NCBI GenBank assembly: GCA_031254075.1
Contig: JAIRVD010000099.1
Span: 1-6,955 of the forward strand
DNA: 6,955 bases
Origin: Clostridiales bacterium
GTDB taxonomy: Bacteria > Bacillota > Clostridia > Lachnospirales > WQUN01
Direction: 5' to 3'
The position numbers were made by a program, and so were the translations under genes. How positions within the stretch are numbered: the stretch's first letter is position 1; every line of letters starts with the position of its first letter. Below are positions 1 to 5,767 of this stretch, piece after piece. The notes under the pieces are model-generated. The model was not told the origin of the DNA, did no database searches, and was given only the letters and a program-made list of their open reading frames with translations.

Positions 1-474
1 AATCTGTCCTTCGAGTTCGTCAATGATTTCCCAAATATCTTCGAGCGTGTTTTGATGCCGCTGTTCCTGGCGGTCAATTTCCGTTTGCGCACGCGATTGC
101 TCTTCCGTCAGTTGCTCAAGCATTTGCCCGGTAATGTCTAAAAGTTCGTTCTGCGTTTTTTCGGATTCGGTTTGAAACGCATTGAATGTCGCCTGTGTCT
201 CTTCAAGCGAATTATTTAAATCCCTTGCGATACGCTGAAAATGCAGGCTTTTCAAATAGAATCCCATAATCACCGAGCAAATTACAAACGCAACAGCCAA
301 AACGCCATGCAAAACAGCCCGCGGAATACGCAGGCTTCGAGTTTTACCTGTACTGTACGAAGGCACAAGCATCAGGGAAATGAATTTTTTTTGATTATGT
401 GATTTTGTATTAATTAATTCGCTGACTTTTTTGATTTCCGGACGTGTCTGAGGCTTTTCCCGCCTGAAAAACAT
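1..474 (-). CDS. Membrane-anchored coiled-coil protein, probable N-terminal part of an M23-type cell-wall peptidase (partial)
   Basis: The frame is open from an ATG at 474 to the window edge (158 codons, C-terminus missing). A good Shine-Dalgarno AAAGGAGT (482-489) lies 7 bases before the ATG. Residues 1-52 are basic and cytoplasmic in character and include the stretch KKFISLMLVPSYSTGKTRS (31-47), resembling the segment before the membrane anchor of many Firmicutes M23 peptidases. Residues 53-74 form one hydrophobic helix. From about residue 79 the protein is rich in Glu, Gln, Leu and Arg and looks like a long coiled coil facing the outside. No catalytic domain is inside the window, so M23 is an inference from N-terminal layout and from the neighbouring M23 gene upstream on the same strand. 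It could instead be another coiled-coil envelope protein. It has its own promoter, 131 bases after the upstream gene. Confidence 0.7.
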   Translation of the reverse strand, partial: MFFRREKPQTRPEIKKVSELINTKSHNQKKFISLMLVPSYSTGKTRSLRIPRAVLHGVLAVAFVICSVIMGFYLKSLHFQRIARDLNNSLEETQATFNAFQTESEKTQNELLDITGQMLEQLTEEQSRAQTEIDRQEQRHQNTLEDIWEIIDELEGQI

Positions 475-510
475 GTTCCGCACTCCTTTAGAAAAATTAA
501 TTCTAAACGG

Positions 511-539
511 AATATAACATGTTGATAACAAATTTGCAA
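511..539 (-). promoter_or_regulatory. Sigma-A-like promoter for the partial coiled-coil gene
   Basis: On the minus strand a -35 TTGCAA (539-534) is followed after 17 bases by a -10 TATATT (516-511). The -35 lies exactly where the matched upstream block (533-583) predicts it by comparison with the other M23 promoter. A second possible pair, TTATCA (528-523) and TAGAAT (505-500), also has a 17-base spacer and would give a shorter leader, so the true start needs mapping. Confidence 0.55.
514..530 (-). promoter_or_regulatory. Perfect WalR-box-like direct repeat
   Basis: The minus strand reads TGTTAT-CAACA-TGTTAT. This fits exactly the published WalR (YycF) pattern, two TGTWAH half-sites with a 5-base spacer. 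It overlaps the spacer and -10 of the preferred promoter, or the -35 of the alternative one. WalR is known to control cell-wall hydrolase genes in low-GC Gram-positives, which suits the neighbouring gene. Binding is inferred only from the motif. Confidence 0.5.
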
Positions 540-583
540 GCAAAAATTACTTTTTGATGAAAATTATATTAAGAAACTGTTAA
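533..583 (-). promoter_or_regulatory. Phased upstream block, copy 1 (PhoP/WalR-family-like direct repeats)
   Basis: Read on the minus strand from 583, hexamers begin every 11 bases: TTAACA (583-578), TTAATA (572-567), TTCATC (561-556), GTAATT (550-545), then the -35 TTGCAA (539-534). The block aligns without gaps to 1856-1906 with 40 of 51 bases identical. The first two hexamers fit the Bacillus PhoP box TT(A/T/C)A(C/T)A with 5-base spacing and the third has one mismatch. The regulator is inferred. Phased A/T tracts causing DNA curvature are the main alternative. Confidence 0.5.
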
Positions 584-605
584 ATCGCTTGGTAAACCCG
601 AAAGC

Positions 606-1811
606 CTATCTGAAATAACTCATCGGGTCTTGAGCTACGTTGTTTACGCGAATTTCAAAGTGAATATGCGGCCCGGTGGACAGCCCTGTCGAGCCTACGT
701 CGGCGATATGGTCGCCGCGCGTAACCCGCTGTCCCGTTGCAACGCGATTGCGAGAATTATGTGCGTACAGCGTGCTGTAATTATTTCCGTGGTCGATTAT
801 TACCGTGTTTCCGTAACCGCTGCTCCATCCCGCGAAACGTACATATCCGTCGGCGGAGGCGATTATTCGCGTGCCGACGGGTGCGCCTACGTCGATTCCG
901 TTATGCATTCTGTTTACGCGCAGAATCGGATGCAAGCGCATTCCGAAGCCGCTCGAAACTCTGCCGTGCGACGGAATCGGCCATGCGAATTGCCCGTTGA
1001 AATTATTTAATCGCGCAAGGTTTTCGTTGTGCTGCTGCGCGGCTCGTTGACGCGCGAGTTGATTTTCCTCACGGCGAAGCTGGGCTTGAATCTCTTCGAA
1101 CGCCGATTCCGCCATGCGCTGTTCTGCCTCAGAAATCGCAAGAAGCTCCGCAAGCATTTCTTCGTCAGAGGTGAGTTGTTCAAACCACGCGGAGCGTTCA
1201 TCCATTAAAAACTGAAAATGTTCCATTTCGCGCTGTTGTTGAAAAAGCAAATCTTCCATTAAGTTAGTCCAGCGCGTCAAATCATCCATATTCGAAAGCA
1301 TTCGACTTTCCGATACTTGCAAACTCGCGAGCAAATCGCGGTCATATTCCGAAACGGCACGTATAAACTCCCAGCGCAATAAAAAATCCGAAATACTTTC
1401 GGCCTGAAAAAGTACGTCAATCATGCCGACAGAACCTTGCTCGTGCATCTCGCGTACGCGCGCACGCAAAACCTCAAACTGCGCGTCGTATTCGTCGCGC
1501 GCCGCCTGCAACGCGTCATTCGTATCCGAAATTCTTATATCCGTATCCAATAACGAAAGCTCAATGCCGTCAAGCGCCTCCGCCGCATCGACCATTTGCT
1601 GGTCAAGCTGCTGCATTTCCGCAATTACGCGCGACATTTCATGGCGTGTTCCCGTCAAAAGATTTTGCTGATTGCGAACCTCTTGCCGCGCCTCGCGCAA
1701 TTGCTGCTCCAATTGCCGATGCCGTTCACGCGTCGCCGTACTTGCCCAAACCGTTACCGGAAGGAGAAGAAAAATTATCAATATTAAAAATATGTATTTC
1801 ATTTTTTTCAA
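606..1811 (-). CDS. Secreted coiled-coil M23 family metallo-endopeptidase (peptidoglycan hydrolase)
   Basis: This is an exported murein endopeptidase of the EnvC/PcsB-like architecture: signal peptide, long coiled coil, C-terminal LytM/M23 domain. Numbering from a TTG start at 1811 (401 aa), residues 1-23 are a signal peptide ending VWA-S. About 27-265 is Gln/Glu/Arg-rich coiled coil. The M23 domain covers about 275-401, with GFGMRLHP (288-295), HNGID (H303, D307), YAH (H351) and HIH (H382, H384). These are the expected zinc ligands and catalytic histidine, all present, so it should be an active enzyme and not a degenerate activator like EnvC. The TTG is chosen because AAAGGGGTG (1826-1818) sits 6 bases before it. 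An in-frame ATG at 1802 is the alternative. A longer frame reaching an ATG at 1865 is excluded because it would begin upstream of the promoter -35. No clear terminator follows. Confidence 0.93.
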   Translation of the reverse strand: MKKMKYIFLILIIFLLLPVTVWASTATRERHRQLEQQLREARQEVRNQQNLLTGTRHEMSRVIAEMQQLDQQMVDAAEALDGIELSLLDTDIRISDTNDALQAARDEYDAQFEVLRARVREMHEQGSVGMIDVLFQAESISDFLLRWEFIRAVSEYDRDLLASLQVSESRMLSNMDDLTRWTNLMEDLLFQQQREMEHFQFLMDERSAWFEQLTSDEEMLAELLAISEAEQRMAESAFEEIQAQLRREENQLARQRAAQQHNENLARLNNFNGQFAWPIPSHGRVSSGFGMRLHPILRVNRMHNGIDVGAPVGTRIIASADGYVRFAGWSSGYGNTVIIDHGNNYSTLYAHNSRNRVATGQRVTRGDHIADVGSTGLSTGPHIHFEIRVNNVAQDPMSYFR

Positions 1812-1834
1812 TCCAAACACCCCTTTACAAACAA

Positions 1835-1862
1835 ATAATAGCACGTAAAAAAATTTTTTCAA
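1835..1862 (-). promoter_or_regulatory. Extended -10 sigma-A-like promoter for the M23 peptidase gene
   Basis: On the minus strand the -35 is TTGAAA (1862-1857), the spacer is 16 bases and the -10 is TATTAT (1840-1835), preceded by TGC, which gives an extended -10. The expected start of transcription near 1828 leaves a very short leader of about 17 bases holding only the ribosome binding site. Confidence 0.7.
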
Positions 1863-1906
1863 CATAAAATTACATTTTTATGAAATTTTTATTAAGGAAA
1901 TATTAA
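1856..1906 (-). promoter_or_regulatory. Phased upstream block, copy 2 (PhoP/WalR-family-like direct repeats)
   Basis: Minus-strand hexamers again start every 11 bases: TTAATA (1906-1901), TTAATA (1895-1890), TTCATA (1884-1879), GTAATT (1873-1868), then the -35 TTGAAA (1862-1857). The first three each fit TT(A/T/C)A(C/T)A perfectly with 5-base spacers. The block matches copy 1 at 533-583 in sequence, orientation and distance to the -35. An inverted repeat, CATAAAA (1863-1869) and TTTTATG (1876-1882), lies inside it. The block ends 9 bases before the divergent yajC -35 and could affect both promoters. Confidence 0.55.
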
Positions 1907-1915
1907 GCAGGTGTC

Positions 1916-1944
1916 TTGCGTGTGACTACACTTGCTAATATAAT
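1916..1944 (+). promoter_or_regulatory. Sigma-A-like promoter of the yajC operon
   Basis: A weak -35 TTGCGT (1916-1921), a 17-base spacer and a perfect -10 TATAAT (1939-1944) precede yajC. The expected start near 1951 gives a leader of about 20 bases. The spacer holds a small imperfect palindrome GTGTGACTACAC (1920-1931). Confidence 0.65.
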
Positions 1945-1971
1945 GAAAATAAATGCAAAGGAGACTAAAAA

Positions 1972-2457
1972 ATGCCAATAACATTTGGGGAAGATTTTAC
2001 GTTTATCGGAGCGGCAATTCCGGGAATGCCGGGCGGCGAAAACGTCGGGGGCAACGAAGCAAGTGAACCGGGAGAAGCCGCTCAAATCACAAATACGGAA
2101 GTAGGCACGGCACCCGTAACCGTCGTCGCGCAAGAAGAACCCGCACCTACAGGCTCAATGTTGCCGATGCTGGCAATCTGGGGAGCGGTTTTCGTCGGAA
2201 TGTGGTTTTTAATGATTCGTCCGCAGCGCAAACGCGAAAAGCAGATGAAGGAATTGCAAGCCGCAATTACCACGGGCGACAACATTGTTACAAGCGGCGG
2301 GTTGTTCGGCAGTGTTGTCGGCGTCGGCGAAGATTGTTTCATTATAGAATTCGGAACGAATCGCGGAGTTCGCGTTCCCGTGCTTAAAGCGGACGTCGTA
2401 GCCGTACGCAGCCCGAAAATGACCCCGCAACCGGAGAAAACTGATTTAAGCAAATAA
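1972..2457 (+). CDS. yajC: YajC-type Sec translocon accessory membrane protein with extended N-terminus
   Basis: YajC is a small membrane protein that associates with SecDF of the protein export machinery. Residues 64-82 are the single membrane helix. They are followed by the family signature IRPQRKREKQMKE (82-94) and the cytoplasmic domain with TTGDNIVTSGGLFGSVVGV (100-118). The protein is 161 aa, against about 85-115 for usual YajC. The extra length is a Gly/Pro/Glu-rich N-terminal region (residues 1-62) without an obvious signal peptide, which should face outside. The start is supported by AAAGGAG (1957-1963) 8 bases upstream, while the internal Met63 has no good ribosome binding site. It is first in an operon with NfeD, floA and a deaminase. 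No secD or secF is next to it here, although these are common yajC neighbours elsewhere. Confidence 0.88.
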   Translation: MPITFGEDFTFIGAAIPGMPGGENVGGNEASEPGEAAQITNTEVGTAPVTVVAQEEPAPTGSMLPMLAIWGAVFVGMWFLMIRPQRKREKQMKELQAAITTGDNIVTSGGLFGSVVGVGEDCFIIEFGTNRGVRVPVLKADVVAVRSPKMTPQPEKTDLSK

Positions 2458-2469
2458 GGGGGTTTTAAA

Positions 2470-2946
2470 TTGTATTATTTATGTATTTTTCTGTTAGTCG
2501 TCGGGATTTTAGCGATTTTGCTTGAATTGCTTATGCCCGGCTTTGACAGCTTTATCAGCGGGATTGTAGGGATTTCGGCATTGGTTGTTTCGGCGGTGCT
2601 TGCGGTTATTTTTACGCCGTTCGGTCTGCTCATTGTCGGAATAAACACTACGGTTTTGGCGTTGGCTGTATTTTTTTTGCTTACTTTTATCAAGAGAAAA
2701 CAGTTTCACGGAAAAATTCTGCTTTCGGAAAATCTGGACGAAGACCTGCCCGCGGTTGACCTAAGCAGTCTTGTAGGCAAGGAAGGCAAAACGATTTCGG
2801 CTTTGCGTCCGTACGGCGAAGCAGATTTCGGCGGCGTGCGCGTTGAAGTTTGTTCAAACGAATCACTGATTGAACGCGGCGCGAGAATAAAAGCAATCGA
2901 AACACAGGGCAACAAAGTTATTGTAAGCGAAATTAATTCAAATTAG
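2470..2946 (+). CDS. Short NfeD-like membrane protein, partner of FloA
   Basis: NfeD proteins are integral membrane proteins encoded beside flotillin/SPFH genes and are thought to help organise membrane microdomains. This 158 aa protein is the short, protease-less form. Three hydrophobic segments lie at about 2-22, 29-49 and 51-73. A C-terminal OB-fold NfeD domain follows at about 100-153, with GKEGKTISALRPYGEADFGG (103-122) and RGARIKAIETQGNKVIV (136-152). The start is a TTG. AAGGGGG (2456-2462) sits 7 bases before it and overlaps the yajC stop codon, which suggests coupled translation. No alternative ATG precedes the first membrane segment. It lies between yajC and floA, the expected NfeD-flotillin arrangement. 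Confidence 0.85.
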   Translation: MYYLCIFLLVVGILAILLELLMPGFDSFISGIVGISALVVSAVLAVIFTPFGLLIVGINTTVLALAVFFLLTFIKRKQFHGKILLSENLDEDLPAVDLSSLVGKEGKTISALRPYGEADFGGVRVEVCSNESLIERGARIKAIETQGNKVIVSEINSN

Positions 2947-2978
2947 GCACGGGAAGCATTCGCTTCGCCCGTTGCGCC
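2946..2978 (+). other. GC-rich intergenic hairpin between the NfeD gene and floA
   Basis: The RNA can fold with GGC (2946-2948) against GCC (2976-2978), CGGG (2950-2953) against CCCG (2968-2971), and AAGC (2954-2957) against GCTT (2962-2965), closed by an ATTC loop. C2966 and G2967 bulge out. No T-run follows, so it is not an ordinary terminator. It ends 2 bases before the floA ribosome binding site and may affect mRNA processing or stability. Confidence 0.5.
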
Positions 2979-2994
2979 ATCGGAGGCTGTTATA

Positions 2995-3981
2995 ATGTTA
3001 GAATTTCTTATTATTTCAATAATCGGGGCCGTTCTTGTTTTTATTATGTTTTTCTTTTGGCTTGTTCCGGTCGGGCTTTGGATTTCGGCTTGGTCGAGCG
3101 GAGCGAAGGTCGGAATTTTCACGCTTGTCGGAATGCGTCTGCGCCGCGTTACGCCTGCGCGGATTGTTCTTCCTCTGATTAAATTGACGAAGGCAAATAT
3201 TCCGATTCCGATTTCACAGCTTGAGGCACATCACCTTGCGGGCGGACGCATTGACGCGGTTGTAAACGCATTAATCGCCGCTCACCGCGCAAACCTTGAA
3301 CTGCCTTTCGAACGCGCCGCCGCGATTGACCTTGCAGGTCGCGACGTATTCGAAGCGGTTCGCATGAGCGTTAATCCGAAAGTAATCGAAACGCCGATGA
3401 TTTCCGCAATGGCAATCAACGGAATCGAAATCAAAGCAATCGCGCGCGTAACGGTACGCACAAATATCCAGCGGCTTGTCGGCGGCGCGGGCGAAGCAAC
3501 AATTATCGCGCGCGTCGGCGAGGGAATCGTCACGACGGTCGGTTCCGCCAACACACATCGCGAGGTTTTGGAAAATCCCGATAAAATTTCCAATACCGTT
3601 CTCGCGAAGGGGCTTGACGTCGGAACGGCGTATGAAATTCTCTCCATTGATATCGCCGACGTTGACGTAGGACGAAATATCGGCGCGTCGCTTCAAATAG
3701 AACAAGCCGAAGCAGATAAAAAAATCGCCGAAGCAAAGGCGGAAGAACGCCGCGCACTCGCCGTCGCGGAAGAACAGGAAATGCGCGCGCGCGTACAAGA
3801 AATGCGTGCAAAAGTTGTAGCCGCCGAAGCGGAAGTTCCGCTCGCAATCGCCGAAGCGTTGCGCTCGGGCAATATGGGCTACTTCGACTACCTCAACGCA
3901 GAGCTGAAAAAAGCTGATACAAAAATGCGTGAAAACATCGGCGGAATGCAAATAGATGTTTCGGCAAAGCCGGTGAAATAA
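2995..3981 (+). CDS. floA: Flotillin-like protein FloA (SPFH/UPF0365 family)
   Basis: FloA is a membrane-bound scaffold that organises functional membrane microdomains and influences membrane fluidity, secretion and signalling. The 328 aa length is normal. Residues 3-30 are a hydrophobic hairpin-type membrane anchor. The SPFH domain follows, with hallmark stretches [15 protein letters not shown] (38-52), [20 protein letters not shown] (106-125), [20 protein letters not shown] (160-179) and [18 protein letters not shown] (214-231). Residues 233-290 form the Glu/Ala-rich coiled coil used for oligomerisation, and a short tail follows. CGGAGG (2981-2986) lies 8 bases before the ATG. The stop codon overlaps the start of the next gene by one base. 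The NfeD gene directly upstream is the expected partner. Confidence 0.97.
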   Translation: MLEFLIISIIGAVLVFIMFFFWLVPVGLWISAWSSGAKVGIFTLVGMRLRRVTPARIVLPLIKLTKANIPIPISQLEAHHLAGGRIDAVVNALIAAHRANLELPFERAAAIDLAGRDVFEAVRMSVNPKVIETPMISAMAINGIEIKAIARVTVRTNIQRLVGGAGEATIIARVGEGIVTTVGSANTHREVLENPDKISNTVLAKGLDVGTAYEILSIDIADVDVGRNIGASLQIEQAEADKKIAEAKAEERRALAVAEEQEMRARVQEMRAKVVAAEAEVPLAIAEALRSGNMGYFDYLNAELKKADTKMRENIGGMQIDVSAKPVK

Positions 3982-5270
3982 TGGACATTTGGTTTAAGAA
4001 CGCAACAATCGTAACAATGAACCCGATTGCGCCGATTTTATATGAAACGGATTTGGGTATAATCGACGGAAAAATTACGTTTGCCTGTGAAGGAAGCAAG
4101 CCGAAACGCGTAATTAATTGTACGCATAAAGTTTTGATGCCGGGGTTGTTCAATTGCCATTCACATGCGGCGATGACGCTGTTTCGCGGCTACGCAAACG
4201 ACCGCGCGTTGGAGGATTGGCTGTTTAATCATTTATTTCCCGCAGAAAGCAGACTTACGCCGGAACTGGTTCGCTTGGGAACGCTCGTTGCGATGGCGGA
4301 AATGATTTCGTCGGGAACTGTGGCGTTTTCGGATATGTATTGCCATATGGACATTGTTGCGCAAGCGGCGGACGAAGTCGGGATGCTCGCGAATATTTGC
4401 AATGGCGTTATCGGAATGGACAAGGAAAATTTCGATTATTACAATTGCAACGAATATTTGCAAACAGTCCGTGCATTGGAAGCAGGCTACGACAAAAAAG
4501 ACGGGCGAATAAAAATCGAGGCGTCGATTCACGGCGTATATACTTCGTATAAGCCGACATGGGAAAAAGCGGTAGATTTTGCGAAAAAAAATAATATGCG
4601 AATGCATGTTCATTTGTCGGAAACGAAAACAGAACATGAGGGATGCATAAAAAATTACGGCGTGACCCCGGCACAGGTTTTTGAAAAGCACGGTGTTTTC
4701 GATGTTCCCTGTCTCGCTGCGCACGGAGTTTGGGCTTCTGATGACGATATTGAGATTTTCCGCGAAAAGGGTGTTACTGTTGCGCATAATCCTCTTTCAA
4801 ATTTAAAACTTGCGAGCGGACTTGCTCCCGTTGCGAAAATGTTGGAACGCGGTGTAAACGTTGCACTCGGCACGGACGGAGTTTCTTCTAATAACTCGCA
4901 TGATTTATTTGAAGAAATGAAAATGGCGTCGCTTTTGCAAAAATATATTACGAACGACCCGACAACTTTACCCGCGACGGAAACGTTGAAAATGGCAACC
5001 GTTAACGGTGCGAAGGCGCAAGGCCGCGAAAACGAAAGCGGAATGCTTGCCGAGGGCTTCGATGCGGACATGTTGGTTCTTGATTTTGACAACCCGCGTC
5101 AAACGATGTGCTACGACCCTACGCTTAATCTCGCGTATTCAACAAGCGGACGCGATGTTCAAATGACTGTCTGCCGAGGAAAAATTCTTTATGAAAAAGG
5201 CGAATACAAAACCATAGATATCGAAAAAATTTTATGGGACACGCGAGCCGCGAGAAGAATTTTTCTGTAA
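3981..5270 (+). CDS. mtaD: MtaD-family amidohydrolase (5-methylthioadenosine/S-adenosylhomocysteine deaminase-like)
   Basis: This is a cytosolic metal-dependent deaminase of the amidohydrolase superfamily. Family members convert methylthioadenosine, S-adenosylhomocysteine or adenosine to inosyl products. Visible motifs are PGLFNCHSH (metal ligands H60, H62), MTLFRGYANDRALEDWL (65-81), E89, H184, MHVHLSET (metal ligand H211, catalytic E214), AAHGVW (H248), VAHNPLSNLKL (267-277) and GTDGVSSNNS (metal ligand D299). The length of 429 aa fits the family. The ATG overlaps the floA stop as TAATG, with GGTGA (3972-3976) as a modest ribosome binding site, so translation is probably coupled. From memory, the T. 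maritima enzyme contacts substrate with two arginines (about R136 and R148). By eye I see no matching arginines near residues 135-160 here, so the exact substrate is uncertain. Confidence 0.87.
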   Translation: MDIWFKNATIVTMNPIAPILYETDLGIIDGKITFACEGSKPKRVINCTHKVLMPGLFNCHSHAAMTLFRGYANDRALEDWLFNHLFPAESRLTPELVRLGTLVAMAEMISSGTVAFSDMYCHMDIVAQAADEVGMLANICNGVIGMDKENFDYYNCNEYLQTVRALEAGYDKKDGRIKIEASIHGVYTSYKPTWEKAVDFAKKNNMRMHVHLSETKTEHEGCIKNYGVTPAQVFEKHGVFDVPCLAAHGVWASDDDIEIFREKGVTVAHNPLSNLKLASGLAPVAKMLERGVNVALGTDGVSSNNSHDLFEEMKMASLLQKYITNDPTTLPATETLKMATVNGAKAQGRENESGMLAEGFDADMLVLDFDNPRQTMCYDPTLNLAYSTSGRDVQMTVCRGKILYEKGEYKTIDIEKILWDTRAARRIFL

Positions 5271-5294
5271 ACTTCCAAAAAAATGCAAAAAAAT

Positions 5295-5333
5295 AGACCA
5301 GATGAAATAAAAATGCATCCGGTCTTTTTTTTT
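5295..5333 (+). terminator. Rho-independent terminator of the yajC-floA-deaminase operon
   Basis: Arms AGACCAGATG (5295-5304) and CATCCGGTCT (5316-5325) pair with a single A-C mismatch around an 11-base loop and are followed directly by a run of T (5325-5333). An A-run (5287-5293) before the stem could allow termination in the other direction too. It separates the operon from groES. Confidence 0.93.
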
Positions 5334-5378
5334 GCGTGAAAACGAACGATTTTCGTGAAATACAACTTAAAACGGCGT

Positions 5379-5407
5379 TTGCATAAAAAAAGATGAAATA
5401 TTAAACT
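5379..5407 (+). promoter_or_regulatory. Probable sigma-A promoter of groES-groEL
   Basis: TTGCAT (5379-5384), a 17-base spacer and TAAACT (5402-5407) would start transcription near 5414, inside the CIRCE element, as is usual for HrcA-controlled groESL. A perfect TATAAT at 5441-5446 is an alternative -10 but lacks a fitting -35. Confidence 0.5.
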
Positions 5408-5410
5408 ATG

Positions 5411-5437
5411 TTAGCACTCACACGAAACGAGTGCTAA
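5411..5437 (+). promoter_or_regulatory. CIRCE operator (HrcA binding site)
   Basis: The perfect inverted repeat TTAGCACTC (5411-5419), 9-base spacer, GAGTGCTAA (5429-5437) is the canonical CIRCE sequence. HrcA bound here represses groESL until heat or protein-folding stress. It lies 34 bases before the groES start. No CtsR or sigma-B type site is apparent beside it. Confidence 0.98.
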
Positions 5438-5470
5438 TAATATAATTAAAAATCCCCAAGGAGGTAAAAC

Positions 5471-5755
5471 ATGAAGCTGAAACCCTTATGCGACCGGGTT
5501 GTTCTCAAACAGTTGGAAGCGGAAGAAACCACCAAATCCGGCATCGTTCTTCCCGGAACGGCAAAAGAAAAACCTCAACAGGCAGAGGTTGTAGCAGTAG
5601 GACCCGGCGGCGTTGTTGACGGCAAAGAAATTAAAATGGAAGTAAAAGCAGGCGACAAAGTAATTTATTCAAAGTATGCGGGCACAGAAGTAAAACTCGA
5701 AGATGATGAGTTTATTATTGTAAGACAAAGTGATATTCTTGCAATCGTAGAATAA
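5471..5755 (+). CDS. groES: GroES co-chaperonin (Hsp10)
   Basis: GroES is the heptameric lid that closes the GroEL folding chamber in the cytosol. The 94 aa length is typical. Recognisable parts are the N-terminal [19 protein letters not shown] (1-19), the mobile loop [17 protein letters not shown] (20-36) that contacts GroEL, and the C-terminal [15 protein letters not shown] (80-94). A near-perfect AAGGAGGT (5458-5465) lies 5 bases before the ATG. It is the first gene of the CIRCE-controlled operon and groEL follows after 15 bases. Confidence 0.98.
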   Translation: MKLKPLCDRVVLKQLEAEETTKSGIVLPGTAKEKPQQAEVVAVGPGGVVDGKEIKMEVKAGDKVIYSKYAGTEVKLEDDEFIIVRQSDILAIVE

Positions 5756-5767
5756 TGGGAGGTTTAA

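Noticed and set aside
541..556. Inverted repeat CAAAAA-TTAC-TTTTTG as a terminator for the M23 gene
   Set aside because: The stem is purely A-T apart from the outer pair and too weak. The bases are better explained as part of the phased promoter block.
1812..1865. Extra N-terminal residues of the M23 frame starting at ATG 1865
   Set aside because: That ATG lies upstream of the -35 box, so it would not be on the mRNA. The ribosome binding site points to TTG 1811.
1920..1931. Palindrome GTGTGACTACAC within the yajC promoter spacer as an operator
   Set aside because: Only 4-base arms are present, which is too weak to support a call.
3271..3951. Long minus-strand open frame (226 codons) opposite floA
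   Set aside because: It is the antisense shadow of a well-conserved gene. It has odd Phe/Cys/Arg-rich composition, no ribosome binding site that I see and no recognisable domain.
4233..4787. Minus-strand open frame of 184 codons opposite the deaminase gene
   Set aside because: It is a shadow of the MtaD-family gene, with no signal for translation and an implausible protein composition.
5335..5360. CGTGAAA repeated twice (5335-5341 and 5354-5360) between the terminator and the groES promoter
   Set aside because: The repeats are short, their spacing is not helical and they match no known heat-shock operator. They are compatible with chance.
5441..5446. TATAAT as the -10 of groES
   Set aside because: The hexamer is perfect, but no usable -35 lies 16-18 bases before it and CIRCE usually sits at the transcript start. 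It is kept only as an alternative.
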